This document shows, piece after piece, positions 11,272-19,890 of a stretch of 64,000 nt of DNA. The stretch is from RPQJ01 sp963700045 (lineage in GTDB: Bacteria; Pseudomonadota; Gammaproteobacteria; Steroidobacterales; Steroidobacteraceae). Numbering within the stretch: the first letter of the stretch is position 1; each line of letters opens with the position of its first letter. Made by a program: the position numbers and the translations under genes. The notes under the pieces are model-generated. The model had not been told where the DNA came from, did no database searches, and worked only from the letters and a program-made list of their open reading frames with translations. The stretch lies in contig CAVOWK010000029.1 of the NCBI GenBank assembly GCA_963700045.1, positions 5,578 through 69,577 of the forward strand. The letters are read 5' to 3'.

Positions 11272-11406
11272 ATGAAGCGCACTTTCAACCCGAGCAACCT
11301 GCACCGCAAGCGAGTCCACGGCTTCCGTGCGCGCATGGCCACCAAGGGTGGTCGTCTCGTCCTCGCCCGTCGTCGTGCGAAGGGCCGCAAGCGTCTTGCG
11401 GTCTGA
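11272..11406 (+). CDS. rpmH: 50S ribosomal protein L34
   Basis: 44 residues, starting MKRTFNPSNLHRKRVHGFRARM and rich in Arg/Lys, the standard bacterial L34. It is the first gene of the rpmH-rnpA-yidD-yidC cluster, divergent from dnaA, with a good promoter at 11161-11189. Confidence 0.97.
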   Translation: MKRTFNPSNLHRKRVHGFRARMATKGGRLVLARRRAKGRKRLAV

Positions 11407-11795
11407 CCGTTCTCACGAGCAGTAACGATCACACGCCTGTCTCGCGACGCTTCCCGCGCGCGAGCCGCCTGACCGACAAACCCCAGTTCGACGCCGTTCA
11501 TCGGCAAGGCCAGCGTTCTTCCGATGCGCTGTTCCTCGTGATCACACGTCCCAACGAAGCCGGCCAGGCCCGGCTCGGGCTCGCCGTCGGCATCAAGGCC
11601 GCGGGCAATGCCGTCAAGCGCAATCGCATCAAGCGCCTCGCACGCGAATCGTTCCGCCACCGCCAGCACGAACTGCCGGCCCTGGACGTCGTCGTCAACG
11701 CGCGGCCTGCCGCCACCACGAGCAGCAGCGTCGAGATCCGCGCGAGCCTGCAATCGCACTGGGATAGGATCGTGCGACGATGCGCCCGCTCCTGA
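11403..11795 (+). CDS. rnpA: Ribonuclease P protein component, no canonical start codon
   Basis: The protein is unmistakably RnpA: an FDAVHRQG segment, then the basic RNR signature region GNAVKRNRIKRLARESFR, then a hydrophobic C-terminal half. It binds the RNase P RNA to process tRNA 5' ends. The frame opens over the rpmH stop but has no ATG, GTG or TTG near the expected N-terminus. Candidates are CTG 11403, overlapping the rpmH stop, or a point change of the GTC just before SRRFPRASRL, where related RnpA proteins start with (M)VSR. I give the CTG as a nominal start. The C-terminal 16 bases overlap yidD. Confidence 0.85.
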   Translation: MTVLTSSNDHTPVSRRFPRASRLTDKPQFDAVHRQGQRSSDALFLVITRPNEAGQARLGLAVGIKAAGNAVKRNRIKRLARESFRHRQHELPALDVVVNARPAATTSSSVEIRASLQSHWDRIVRRCARS

Positions 11796-12040
11796 TCGCC
11801 TTCATCACGTTCTACCGGTGGTTCATCAGCCCGTTGCTCGGGCCGAACTGCCGCTTTTATCCCACGTGTTCCTGTTACGCGCAGGACGCCATTCAACGCC
11901 ACGGGGCGCTGCGCGGCTCGTGGCTCGCGGCGCGTCGCATCGGACGCTGCCACCCCTGGAATCCCGGCGGCTACGATCCCGTGCCCGAATGCACGCACAC
12001 GCCGCCCGACCACACTGATAAGCGACCGAGCCATGGATAA
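11780..12040 (+). CDS. yidD: Membrane protein insertion efficiency factor YidD
   Basis: 86 residues. It has the family core FYRWFISPLLGPNCRFYPTC followed by SCYAQDAI, with its conserved cysteines, and the GRCHPWNPGGYDPVP ending block. YidD is a small inner-membrane-associated protein that helps YidC-dependent insertion. It overlaps rnpA by 16 bases and yidC by 8, so the three are probably translationally coupled. Confidence 0.95.
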   Translation: MRPLLIAFITFYRWFISPLLGPNCRFYPTCSCYAQDAIQRHGALRGSWLAARRIGRCHPWNPGGYDPVPECTHTPPDHTDKRPSHG

Positions 12041-13733
12041 CCCGCGCCTGTTTCTCTGGATTGGACTCGCACTGCTCGCGTGGATGAACATCATCCAGTG
12101 GGACCGCGATTTCGGCGCGCAGTCCGCTGCGAGCACCGCGACGACCGCGACGGCGCCCGTGGTGGCGCCCGCAGCGCCGGGCGCGGCCTCGTCGAGCCTG
12201 CCTGAGCTGCCGGCAGCCACTGCGCCGGCCGCGGCAGCTCCCGCCGTCGCAACGCAGGCGCCGGCGACCAGCGCAGTCGCTGCCGCTGCTCCCAGTATTC
12301 GCGTCGTCACCGACGTGATCGACATGGACATCAGCCTGCAGGGCGGCGACCTGCTGCGCGCCGACCTGCTGCAGTACCCGCGCGACAAGAAGCCGGGCAG
12401 TCCCGCCGTGCGCCTGCTGTCGACCGACGACGCAACCTACGGCGTCGTGCGCAGCGGCTTGCGCGCGGCCGACGGCCGTGCCGAACCCACGCACCTTGCG
12501 TTGTACACGGCGCCGGCCGGCGAATTCCGTCTCGCGCCGGGTGCGCAGGAACTGCGCGTGCCGTTGACGTGGACGGACGGGCAGGGCGTCACGGTCACGA
12601 AGACCTACGTCTTCAAGCCGGGCCAATATTCGATCGACGTGCAGTACGACGTGAAGAACGCATCGGGTGTGGACTGGAAGGCCGCTTCCTACGTGCAGTT
12701 CGCGCGGCACATGTACTCGCAGAAGCGCTCGATGTTCGACGTCGAGAGCTATGCTTTCCGCGGTCCAGCCGTGTACGACGGCAAGAAATACCAGAAGCTC
12801 AACGTCGAGGACGAGGACGATGCCGCGTTCCGCCAGGCCGCGGCCGGTGGCTGGATGGCCGAGATGCAGCATCACTTCGTGTCGGCCGCCGTGCCGCCGA
12901 AAGGCGAGACCTACGATTTCTCACTGCAGCGTGAAGGTGACCATTCAGTGGTCAGCTACCGTGGCCCGCTCAAGAGCGTACCCGCCGGGGCCAGCGCCGC
13001 GTTCAGTGAGAAGCTGTTCATCGGTCCGAAGCTGCAGGACCAGCTGAAGCAGACCGGCCCGAAACTCGAGCTCACGGTCGACTACGGCAAGCTCACGATC
13101 CTCGCGAACCCGCTGTTCCACCTGCTGCAGTGGGTGCACAAGTACGTCCAGAACTGGGGTGTCACCATCATCATCGTGACCATCCTGCTGAAGCTGCTGT
13201 TCTACAAGCTGACCGAGAAGAGCGGCCGCTCGATGGCCAAGATGCGTGCGATCGCGCCGCGCATCAAGGCGATCCAGGAGCGCTACAAGGACGACCGCGA
13301 ACAGCTCGCGAAGCAGACGATGGAGCTGTACAAGCGCGAGAAGATCAACCCGGTCGCGGGTTGCCTGCCGATCCTGGTGCAGATCCCGGTGTTCCTCGCG
13401 TTCTACTGGGCATTGCTCGAGAGCGTCGAGATGCGCCAGGCGCCGTTTTTCGGCTGGATCCAGGACCTGTCGTCGAAGGATCCGTACTTCATCCTGCCGA
13501 TCCTGATGGGTTTCGGCATGTTCGCGCAGTTCAAGCTGAACCCGGCGCCGCCCGATCCCATGCAGGCGAAGATGTTCGCCTTCATGCCGGTCATCATGAC
13601 CGTGATGATGGCGTGGTTCCCGGCAGGCCTGGTGCTGTACTGGCTCACGAACACGCTGCTGTCGATTGCGCAGCAGTGGCAGATCAACCGTGTCGTGCTG
13701 GCCGAGGCGAAGAAGAGCGGCTCGACGGCCTGA
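12033..13733 (+). CDS. yidC: Membrane protein insertase YidC
   Basis: 566 residues. The start MDNPRLFLWIGLALLAWMNI is the first transmembrane helix, followed by an Ala/Pro-rich low-complexity linker (about 30-90), the periplasmic beta-supersandwich domain, and the conserved 60KD_IMP insertase core from about 360 onward (YKLTEKSGRSMAKMRA, INPVAGCLPILVQIPVF). It inserts membrane proteins with or without SecYEG. The cluster ends here; a toxin-antitoxin pair follows where mnmE usually lies. Confidence 0.97.
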   Translation: MDNPRLFLWIGLALLAWMNIIQWDRDFGAQSAASTATTATAPVVAPAAPGAASSSLPELPAATAPAAAAPAVATQAPATSAVAAAAPSIRVVTDVIDMDISLQGGDLLRADLLQYPRDKKPGSPAVRLLSTDDATYGVVRSGLRAADGRAEPTHLALYTAPAGEFRLAPGAQELRVPLTWTDGQGVTVTKTYVFKPGQYSIDVQYDVKNASGVDWKAASYVQFARHMYSQKRSMFDVESYAFRGPAVYDGKKYQKLNVEDEDDAAFRQAAAGGWMAEMQHHFVSAAVPPKGETYDFSLQREGDHSVVSYRGPLKSVPAGASAAFSEKLFIGPKLQDQLKQTGPKLELTVDYGKLTILANPLFHLLQWVHKYVQNWGVTIIIVTILLKLLFYKLTEKSGRSMAKMRAIAPRIKAIQERYKDDREQLAKQTMELYKREKINPVAGCLPILVQIPVFLAFYWALLESVEMRQAPFFGWIQDLSSKDPYFILPILMGFGMFAQFKLNPAPPDPMQAKMFAFMPVIMTVMMAWFPAGLVLYWLTNTLLSIAQQWQINRVVLAEAKKSGSTA

Positions 13734-13818
13734 GTTCTTTCGCCACGTGCTCGGGGAAAGACCCCGGATCAACCGCTTGCGACACAGCGCCTGAGTGCCT
13801 CGCAGCTACGGCGAAGTT

Positions 13819-13834
13819 TGTTGCAAAAGCAACA
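13819..13834. promoter_or_regulatory. Palindrome upstream of the Xre antitoxin, candidate operator
   Basis: TGTTGC-AAAA-GCAACA is a perfect inverted repeat ending 14 bases before the antitoxin start. Antitoxins of this class usually bind palindromes in their own promoter, so autoregulation is plausible but inferred. Confidence 0.45.
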
Positions 13835-13848
13835 GATAGGCATAGAAT

Positions 13849-14244
13849 GTGCGAATGGAGCGTATTCTCCCTGTCCTGACCAGCCACGCCGTAGCCGACG
13901 GAACCAACCTCCGACCCGCAGAGGTTCTGACGCGCGCGCTCGTCAAAGCAGGCAAGGAGCTTGGCCTGACGCAGGTGGACCTCGGCGCCATCGTGGGCCG
14001 TGACCGCACGGCGTTGAGCCGCGGTGCCCTCGAACCCGACACCAAGTCCGGTGAACTTGCACTGCTCCTGATTCGCGCCTACCGCGCGCTCTTCGTGCTC
14101 GTGGGTGGCGAACCCCGGCAGATGAAGCACTGGATGCACACCCACAATCATCACGTGGGTGGCGTGCCCGCCGAGCTCATCCGTTCCGTGGCCGGTCTCG
14201 TGCGCGTGGTCGAGTACCTCGACGCCATCCGGGGCCGCGGGTGA
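13849..14244 (+). CDS. Xre/MbcA/ParS-type antitoxin of a RES toxin
   Basis: 131 residues from GTG 13849, or two fewer from ATG 13855. The N-terminal half contains a helix-turn-helix-like segment (LGLTQVDLGAIVGRDRTALSR); the C-terminal half resembles the DUF2384 toxin-binding domain (ALLLIRAYRALFVLVGG, then HHVGGVPAELI). It overlaps the downstream RES gene by four bases (GTGA), the usual antitoxin-first layout. The antitoxin would neutralise the NAD-degrading toxin and repress the operon. The call rests on the partner and on the domain pattern. Confidence 0.8.
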   Translation: MRMERILPVLTSHAVADGTNLRPAEVLTRALVKAGKELGLTQVDLGAIVGRDRTALSRGALEPDTKSGELALLLIRAYRALFVLVGGEPRQMKHWMHTHNHHVGGVPAELIRSVAGLVRVVEYLDAIRGRG

Positions 14245-14993
14245 GTGCGATCTGGGCGGCGTGTCGCGACCGCGCGGCGCCCGTTGCCCTGCAAGGCGAC
14301 ATCTTCCGCCTCGTCGAGTGCCAGGAACAGGTCGCGACAAACGCCCTCGTGCGTTCCCTCGCCGAACAGGCGTTGCTCGAAGATCTGATCGAAGCCTCCA
14401 AGCCGCAGCTCCCCGAATCGGCCGTCGGCTTGCACTACCTGCTGGCGACACCGTTTCGCTATCCGCCGCTGCCGTGGGGTTCGCGGTTCGGCAGGTGTTT
14501 CGAACCCAGCCTGTTCTATGCGGCACGCACCATGGACACCGTGCTCGCGGAGAGCGCGTACTACCGCTTCGTCTTCTGGTCCGGCATGGCGGTGCCGCCA
14601 CCCGCGCCGCTCGACACGCGGCACACGTCGTTCAGCGTTGCGGTCGGCACCAGCCGCGGCCTGCAGCTGCAGCACGCACCGTTCGAGGCACACGTGGCGG
14701 CACTGCTCGATCGCCGCTACTACGGCGCCACCCAGGCGCTAGGCTCGGCCATGCGCGACGCAGGCATCGCAGCCTTCGAATACCGTTCGGCGCGTGATCC
14801 GCGACAGGGGTTGAACGTGGCGCTTTTCACGCCCGACGCGCTTGCTGCGGCCAAGCCCGACATCCTCGACGCATGGCTGTGCCAGACCACCGCCGGGCGC
14901 GTGAGCTACTACAGCCGTCCCGGTGGCGGCACTTGCGAATTCCCGCTCGACACGTTCCTCGTCGACGGTGAGCTGCCGTTGCCGGCGGCATGA
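14241..14993 (+). CDS. RES-domain toxin
   Basis: 250 residues. The RES family core is visible: Arg82 in GSRFGRCFEP, Tyr93 in LFYAARTMDTVLAE, Glu104, and Ser183 in FEYRSARDP, matching the Arg-Glu-Ser set that names the family. Characterised RES toxins (MbcT and relatives) destroy NAD+ by an ADP-ribosyltransferase-like fold. The start GTG overlaps the antitoxin stop. The pair sits between yidC and mnmE, genes normally adjacent in gammaproteobacteria, which points to insertion. Activity is not shown by sequence alone. Confidence 0.85.
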   Translation: MSAIWAACRDRAAPVALQGDIFRLVECQEQVATNALVRSLAEQALLEDLIEASKPQLPESAVGLHYLLATPFRYPPLPWGSRFGRCFEPSLFYAARTMDTVLAESAYYRFVFWSGMAVPPPAPLDTRHTSFSVAVGTSRGLQLQHAPFEAHVAALLDRRYYGATQALGSAMRDAGIAAFEYRSARDPRQGLNVALFTPDALAAAKPDILDAWLCQTTAGRVSYYSRPGGGTCEFPLDTFLVDGELPLPAA

Positions 14994-15003
14994 GCGGCAC
15001 GCC

Positions 15004-16365
15004 ATGAGTGCACCGTCGAACGACACCATCGCGGCGGTTGCCACCGCACCCGGTCGCGGCGGGATCGGCATCGTTCGTATCTCGGGGCCGCAGACTCCGG
15101 ACATCGCACGTAGCCTGCTCGGGGGCATGATCGAACCACGCCGTGCCGAATTGCGCGCGTTTCTCGACGCTGCAGGCGCAGCCATCGACACGGGCCTGGC
15201 GCTCTTCTTTGCCGGCCCGCATTCGTTCACCGGCGAAGACGTGCTCGAGCTGCATGGGCACGGCGGTCCCGTGGTCATGGAGCTGCTGTTGCAGCGGGTG
15301 CTGGCTCTCGGTGCGCGCGCGGCTGCTGCTGGCGAGTTCACGCAACGTGCCTACCTCAACGACAAGCTCGACCTCGCGCAGGCCGAAGCGATCGCCGACC
15401 TGATCGACAGCGGATCTGCGCAGGCGGCGCGCGCGGCGTTGCGCTCGCTGCAGGGCGAGTTCTCCGCGCGCGTGCACGAACTCGCCGAGGCCGTGCTGCT
15501 GCTGCGGCTCTGGATCGAGGCGGCCATCGATTTTCCCGAGGAAGAAATCGATTTCCTCGCGGACCGCGCTCTTGGCGAACGCATGCAGGACGTGCGGCAA
15601 CGATTCACCGAACTTGCGGAAACTGCCCGCCAGGGCGCGTTGCTGCGTGACGGCCTGACCGTCGTCATTGCGGGCCGACCGAATGCCGGCAAGTCGAGCC
15701 TGTTGAATCGCCTCGCCGGTTACGATGCCGCGATCGTCACCGCGACGCCAGGCACGACACGCGACGTACTGCGTGAACGCATCGCGATCGACGGCCTGCC
15801 GCTGCACATCCTGGATACCGCCGGACTGCGCGAGTCTCCGGACGAGGCGGAGGCCGAGGGCATTCGGCGCGCCCGTCACGAAATCTCGCGCGCCGACCGC
15901 GTGCTTTTCATCGTCGACGCTGCCGATCCCCAGGCGATCGCCGCAATCGAAGACGACCTGCAGCACGTGCCCGCCAAGATTCCCTTGACCCTGGTGTTCA
16001 ACAAGATCGATCGCAGTGGCGATGCGGTGAAGGTCGAGACGGGGCAGGGCGGCGTGCCGCGTGTCTACCTGAGTGCAGGGTCAGGGGCGGGTCTTGATGG
16101 CCTGCGCCAGCACCTCAAGGACTGCATCGGCTTTCATCCCCCACCGGAAGGCGCGCTTTCCGCACGCACGCGGCACGTCGATGCGTTGCGACGGGCACGG
16201 GAGCATGTCGAGACGGCGCATGAGCTGCTGACGACGCGGCATGCAGGCGAACTCGTCGCGCAGGAACTGCGTGACGCGCATCAGGCGCTGGGCGAGATCA
16301 CCGGTGAAGTGTCGAGCGACGACCTGCTCGGGCGCATCTTTGCCAGCTTCTGCATCGGAAAATGA
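15004..16365 (+). CDS. mnmE: tRNA modification GTPase MnmE
   Basis: 453 residues from ATG 15004 (MSAPSNDTIAAVATAPGRGG). The N-terminal formyl-THF-binding domain precedes a G domain with G1 GRPNAGKS (224-231), a TPGTTRD switch, DTAG, and NKID. The protein ends in FCIGK, the invariant MnmE tail containing the catalytic Cys. With MnmG it installs the cmnm5 group on U34 of certain tRNAs. The gene ends 7 bases before the convergent fic gene. Confidence 0.97.
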   Translation: MSAPSNDTIAAVATAPGRGGIGIVRISGPQTPDIARSLLGGMIEPRRAELRAFLDAAGAAIDTGLALFFAGPHSFTGEDVLELHGHGGPVVMELLLQRVLALGARAAAAGEFTQRAYLNDKLDLAQAEAIADLIDSGSAQAARAALRSLQGEFSARVHELAEAVLLLRLWIEAAIDFPEEEIDFLADRALGERMQDVRQRFTELAETARQGALLRDGLTVVIAGRPNAGKSSLLNRLAGYDAAIVTATPGTTRDVLRERIAIDGLPLHILDTAGLRESPDEAEAEGIRRARHEISRADRVLFIVDAADPQAIAAIEDDLQHVPAKIPLTLVFNKIDRSGDAVKVETGQGGVPRVYLSAGSGAGLDGLRQHLKDCIGFHPPPEGALSARTRHVDALRRAREHVETAHELLTTRHAGELVAQELRDAHQALGEITGEVSSDDLLGRIFASFCIGK

Positions 16366-16372
16366 TCCGGAG

Positions 16373-17536
16373 TCATCCGGGCGTCTCGAGCTCGGCCGCC
16401 AGTTCCTCGACGTACTCGCGATAGCTGAACACCCGGCCACGCTTCCGGTTCGTGACTTCTCGCACGACACCGATGCGCTCCAGGTGCGCCAATGACTTGT
16501 TGACCGTGGCCGGCGTAAGCCGCGTGGCCTTGACCAGCGCGGTGGACGTTGCAATAGGTTGGCGTTGCAGCGCCTGGTGCACTTCGAGCGCCGACGCCGC
16601 GGCGCGCCCCAGGCCAGCAATGCGGTCGCGATCCGCATTGACCAGCGCGAGCAATGCATTCGCCGTTGCCGCGGCCTGCGTCGCGCTCGCCTCGATGCCC
16701 TCGGCGAAGAAGTCGAGCCAGCGCTCCCAGTCCCCGCGCAGGCGCACCTCATTGAGCAACTCGTAGTACAGCGCGCGATGCGTCTTGAAGTAGAGGCTCG
16801 GGTACAGCATCGGCTCGCGCAGCACGCCGTCGGCCACCAGCTGTAGCACGATCAGGAGCCGCCCGATGCGCCCGTTGCCGTCGAGAAACGGATGGATGGT
16901 CTCGAACTGGACATGGACGAGCGCCGCCTTGATCAGCGGCGGCACCGGCTCGGGGTCGTCGTTGAGGAAGCGCTCGAGCGACGCCAGGCAATCCGGCATC
17001 GCGTCGGCCGGCGGCGGGACGAAGGCTGCATTGCCGGGTCGCGTGCCGCCGATCCAGACTTGCGAGCGGCGTACCTCCCCGGGTGTCTTGCCGCCGCCGG
17101 GGTGGCTCATCAGCGCCTCGTGCATCTCGGCGAGCAGGCGTATGCAAATCGGCAAACCGCCCCGCATCTTCTCGAGACCGCGTTCGAGCGCCGCCACGCA
17201 GCGGCTTACTTCGCGCGCATCCTCGACCGGCACGCCGGGCTGTTCGTCGATCTCATACAGCAACAAGTCCGCAAGCGAAGACTGTGTGCCCTCGATCTGT
17301 GAGGACAACACCGCCTCCTTGCGCACGAAGCTGTAGAGCAGCAGCGCCGCATTCGGCAACAGCGCCGTGACCGCGTCCAGGCGCCCCAGCGCCACCAGTG
17401 CCGCATCGAAGCGACGCCGTAGCTGTGCCGACCAAACAACTGGCGGCACCGGCGGCAATGGCGCCGGCACGAAGGCTTGGAACGGCTCGCCGGCCGTCGT
17501 GACGGTGACGTAGCGGCCGGGAGTGGGGCGATGCAT
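16373..17536 (-). CDS. Fic-domain protein, class II, with C-terminal winged helix
   Basis: 387 residues. The Fic catalytic loop HPFLDGNGRIGR is complete (215-226). The N-terminal autoinhibitory helix SSQIEG (78-83) carries the class II inhibitory Glu (Glu82). The last 80 residues look like a winged helix (TSTALVKATRLTPATVNKSLAHLERIGVV). Such proteins are predicted AMP-transferases, or related nucleotidyl-transferases, that modify Ser, Thr or Tyr of a partner; the target is unknown. It is convergent with mnmE. An AT-rich TATTAT-type box lies about 20 bases upstream of the start. Confidence 0.9.
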   Translation of the reverse strand: MHRPTPGRYVTVTTAGEPFQAFVPAPLPPVPPVVWSAQLRRRFDAALVALGRLDAVTALLPNAALLLYSFVRKEAVLSSQIEGTQSSLADLLLYEIDEQPGVPVEDAREVSRCVAALERGLEKMRGGLPICIRLLAEMHEALMSHPGGGKTPGEVRRSQVWIGGTRPGNAAFVPPPADAMPDCLASLERFLNDDPEPVPPLIKAALVHVQFETIHPFLDGNGRIGRLLIVLQLVADGVLREPMLYPSLYFKTHRALYYELLNEVRLRGDWERWLDFFAEGIEASATQAAATANALLALVNADRDRIAGLGRAAASALEVHQALQRQPIATSTALVKATRLTPATVNKSLAHLERIGVVREVTNRKRGRVFSYREYVEELAAELETPG

Positions 17537-17833
17537 GGGAGGGAGAACCTATAATAAGGATCGAGGTTATTTTAGGTTAGATTGCCAAAGTAAATCAATG
17601 GCGAGTCCTGTTTCAGGTTACACAAGATGCAGCCCTGGCGCGTTGGTGCACCGATTCACAGCCCGGTCTTCCTCTCGATCAAGGCGCGCATGTCGATGTT
17701 GCGCATCGGCCAATGGATCTGGTCGGTAATGAACGCCATGCCGGACGCTCTGGGTTGCCGGCTCTGACAGGATCGCGATTGTCTTATCATTCCCGACCCG
17801 GCCAGGGATCGACGCCGGGATAGAGGGGCGGCC
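17537..17833. other. fic to wax-ester synthase divergent intergenic region
   Basis: About 300 bases with no credible gene. The first 60 bases are AT-rich and would hold the fic promoter (TATTAT on the minus strand near 17550-17560). I see no repeat, RNA gene or strong hairpin in the remainder. Confidence 0.5.
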
Positions 17834-19492
17834 ATGCGACAGCTTTCCGGTGCGGATTCGATGTTCCTGCAGTTCGAGCGCGGGAACAATTTCATGCACG
17901 TCGCCTCGCTGGCGATCTACGACCCGTCGACCGCCCCCGGTGGCGGCGTGCGGTTCAAGGACGTGCTGCGACATTTTGCGACCCGGATTGCGCAGTTTCC
18001 GCAGTTCCGCCGCCGGCTGGTTTCGTTGCCTTTCTCGCTCGACCGACCGTACTGGGTCGAGTCCGACAGCATCGACGTCGAATTCCATGTGCGCCACATC
18101 GCCGTGCCGCACCCGGGCGACTGGCGGCAGCTCTGCATCCAGGTGGCGCGCCTGCACTCGCGACCGCTCGACCGCAGCAAGCCGCTGTGGGAGGCCTACG
18201 TCATCGAAGGCCTGCACAACGTGCCCGGCGTCCCGCCCGGCAGCTTCGCCTTGTACACCAAGCTGCATCACTCGATCATCGACGGCGAATCGGGCACCGA
18301 GATCATGCGGGCGCTGCATTCGCTGACGCCGGAACCGATCGATTTCGACGCCGAGGAACGCAACGCGAGCGGGATCTACCGCGCCGACCGTGAACCGACA
18401 CTGGTCGAGCTGTACTCACGTGCATTGGCGCACAACGTGCAGAAACTGCCGAGCATCGCGCGCTTCTCGCTCGGCACCGCGCGCAAGGTCGCTGCGCTCG
18501 GCGCCGACGCGCTGACCAGGTTCAACAATCTCGGCGAGGGTGGCTTCGTTGCCAACGTGCGTTCGCTGCTGACGGGCGACCTGAGCACGCTGCTGCCGCG
18601 CATGCCGCCGCAGACCCGCTTCAGCCGCGACGTTTCCGCACACCGCGTGTTCGAAGCCGTCTCACTGCCGCTCACCGATTTCCGTGCAATCCGTCAGCAG
18701 GTGCCGAAGGCAACCATCAACGACCAGTTCCTCTGCATCGTCGGCGGCGCGCTGCACGCCTACCTGTCCGCGAAGAAAGAGTTGCCCGATACGTCGATGG
18801 TCGCCATGGTGCCGATGACGCTGCGCGGCCAGGAAAAGGGCGCCGATGTCGGCAACCAGGTTGGCTTCACGCTGATGCCGGTGCACTCCGAGATCGAGGA
18901 TCCACTCGAACGCCTGCGCACGATCTGTGACGCAGCGGCGACGTCGAAGCGCGTGACGGACGCCATCGGCAAGGAACTGGCCCGCGACCTGCTCGAGTCG
19001 TTGCCGAGCATCGTGGCGGATCCGCTGCTGCGCAACGTGCAGGTGCCGCGCATCGGCCTCATCGTCTCCAACGTGCGCGGGCCTGACGTTCCGCTGTACA
19101 TGGCGGGTGCGCGACTGGTGAACTATGCACCGATCAGCATCTCGCTCGACGGCATGGGCCTCAACGTCACCGCGTTCAGCTATGCCGGCAACATGTGGAT
19201 CTGCGCGGTGTCGTGTCGCGAGATGCTGCCGGATCCGTCGTTCTTTGCCGACTGCCTGCATGCAGCGTTCGAGCAGATGAAGGAGGCGGCAGCGCGTGAA
19301 GCAGCCTTCACCGTTGCCGACATGGCAGCGCTCGCACCGGTCGAGGATGACAGGACCATCGAAGGCAAAGTGGCGCGCAAACCCGCCCGTCGCCGCGGGC
19401 AGGCGAAAGCCGGGCCGCGCGCCGTCAAGACCAAAGCGGCTGGCAAGAAGCGTCGCGGCCGCAGGGTCGCTGCGTCCGACAACCCGGCTTGA
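17834..19492 (+). CDS. Wax ester synthase/diacylglycerol acyltransferase with basic tail
   Basis: 552 residues. The WS/DGAT active site HHSIIDG (His145, His146, Asp150) and the upstream PLW motif (RPLDRSKPLWE) are present, as is the C-terminal DUF1298-type half with SNVRGP. These enzymes esterify acyl-CoA with fatty alcohol or diacylglycerol to make storage lipid. After about residue 500 the protein ends in a Lys/Arg/Ala-rich tail (KPARRRGQAKAG, then KTKAAGKKRRGRR) resembling histone H1/AlgP-like repeats, which is not part of the enzyme family. Overlap with the next frame suggests an operon. Confidence 0.93.
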   Translation: MRQLSGADSMFLQFERGNNFMHVASLAIYDPSTAPGGGVRFKDVLRHFATRIAQFPQFRRRLVSLPFSLDRPYWVESDSIDVEFHVRHIAVPHPGDWRQLCIQVARLHSRPLDRSKPLWEAYVIEGLHNVPGVPPGSFALYTKLHHSIIDGESGTEIMRALHSLTPEPIDFDAEERNASGIYRADREPTLVELYSRALAHNVQKLPSIARFSLGTARKVAALGADALTRFNNLGEGGFVANVRSLLTGDLSTLLPRMPPQTRFSRDVSAHRVFEAVSLPLTDFRAIRQQVPKATINDQFLCIVGGALHAYLSAKKELPDTSMVAMVPMTLRGQEKGADVGNQVGFTLMPVHSEIEDPLERLRTICDAAATSKRVTDAIGKELARDLLESLPSIVADPLLRNVQVPRIGLIVSNVRGPDVPLYMAGARLVNYAPISISLDGMGLNVTAFSYAGNMWICAVSCREMLPDPSFFADCLHAAFEQMKEAAAREAAFTVADMAALAPVEDDRTIEGKVARKPARRRGQAKAGPRAVKTKAAGKKRRGRRVAASDNPA

Positions 19493-19497
19493 CGGCA

Positions 19498-19881
19498 ATG
19501 CGCACGCGCGACCGAATGCCCGCCGCGCTGCGGCAGGCACTCACCGAAGTCTTCGGCGACCCGGTCGACGACGTCGTGCTGCGCGAGCATTCCTGGTTCG
19601 CGAAGCTGCACCGGCACGCCACGGCGACGACTCGCCACAACACGATCTACCTGCGCGGTTCCGTCGATGACTTCTTCGCCAATCCCGAATTGCTGCTGCA
19701 CGAGTATTTCCACGTGCTGCGACAGTGGAACCGCGGGCGCATGAACGTCGTCGATTACCTGCTCGAGTGGTATCGGCGCGGCTACTGGCAGAACCGTTAC
19801 GAGCGGCAGGCCCGGCGTTTCGTTAGATTGCGGCTCGCCGCGTTGCGGGCGGCGATGGCGCGCCCGCCCACCGCGGCCTGA
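19498..19881 (+). CDS. Small HExxH protein (putative zinc metalloprotein)
   Basis: 127 residues from ATG 19498, five bases after the WS/DGAT stop. It contains HEYFH at 68-72, followed by VLRQW, and Glu102 (NRYERQARRF) could be a third ligand. The layout resembles small DUF4157-like domains. No signal peptide or membrane helix is visible. It lies 9 bases before mnmG. Function unknown; the short length argues against a complete classical peptidase. Confidence 0.7.
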   Translation: MRTRDRMPAALRQALTEVFGDPVDDVVLREHSWFAKLHRHATATTRHNTIYLRGSVDDFFANPELLLHEYFHVLRQWNRGRMNVVDYLLEWYRRGYWQNRYERQARRFVRLRLAALRAAMARPPTAA

Positions 19882-19890
19882 AGCACGGCG

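Noticed and set aside
14151..14160. CACGTG core as a sixth parS
   Set aside because: Flanks do not match the parS arms; the same holds for the CACGTG near 19707-19720.
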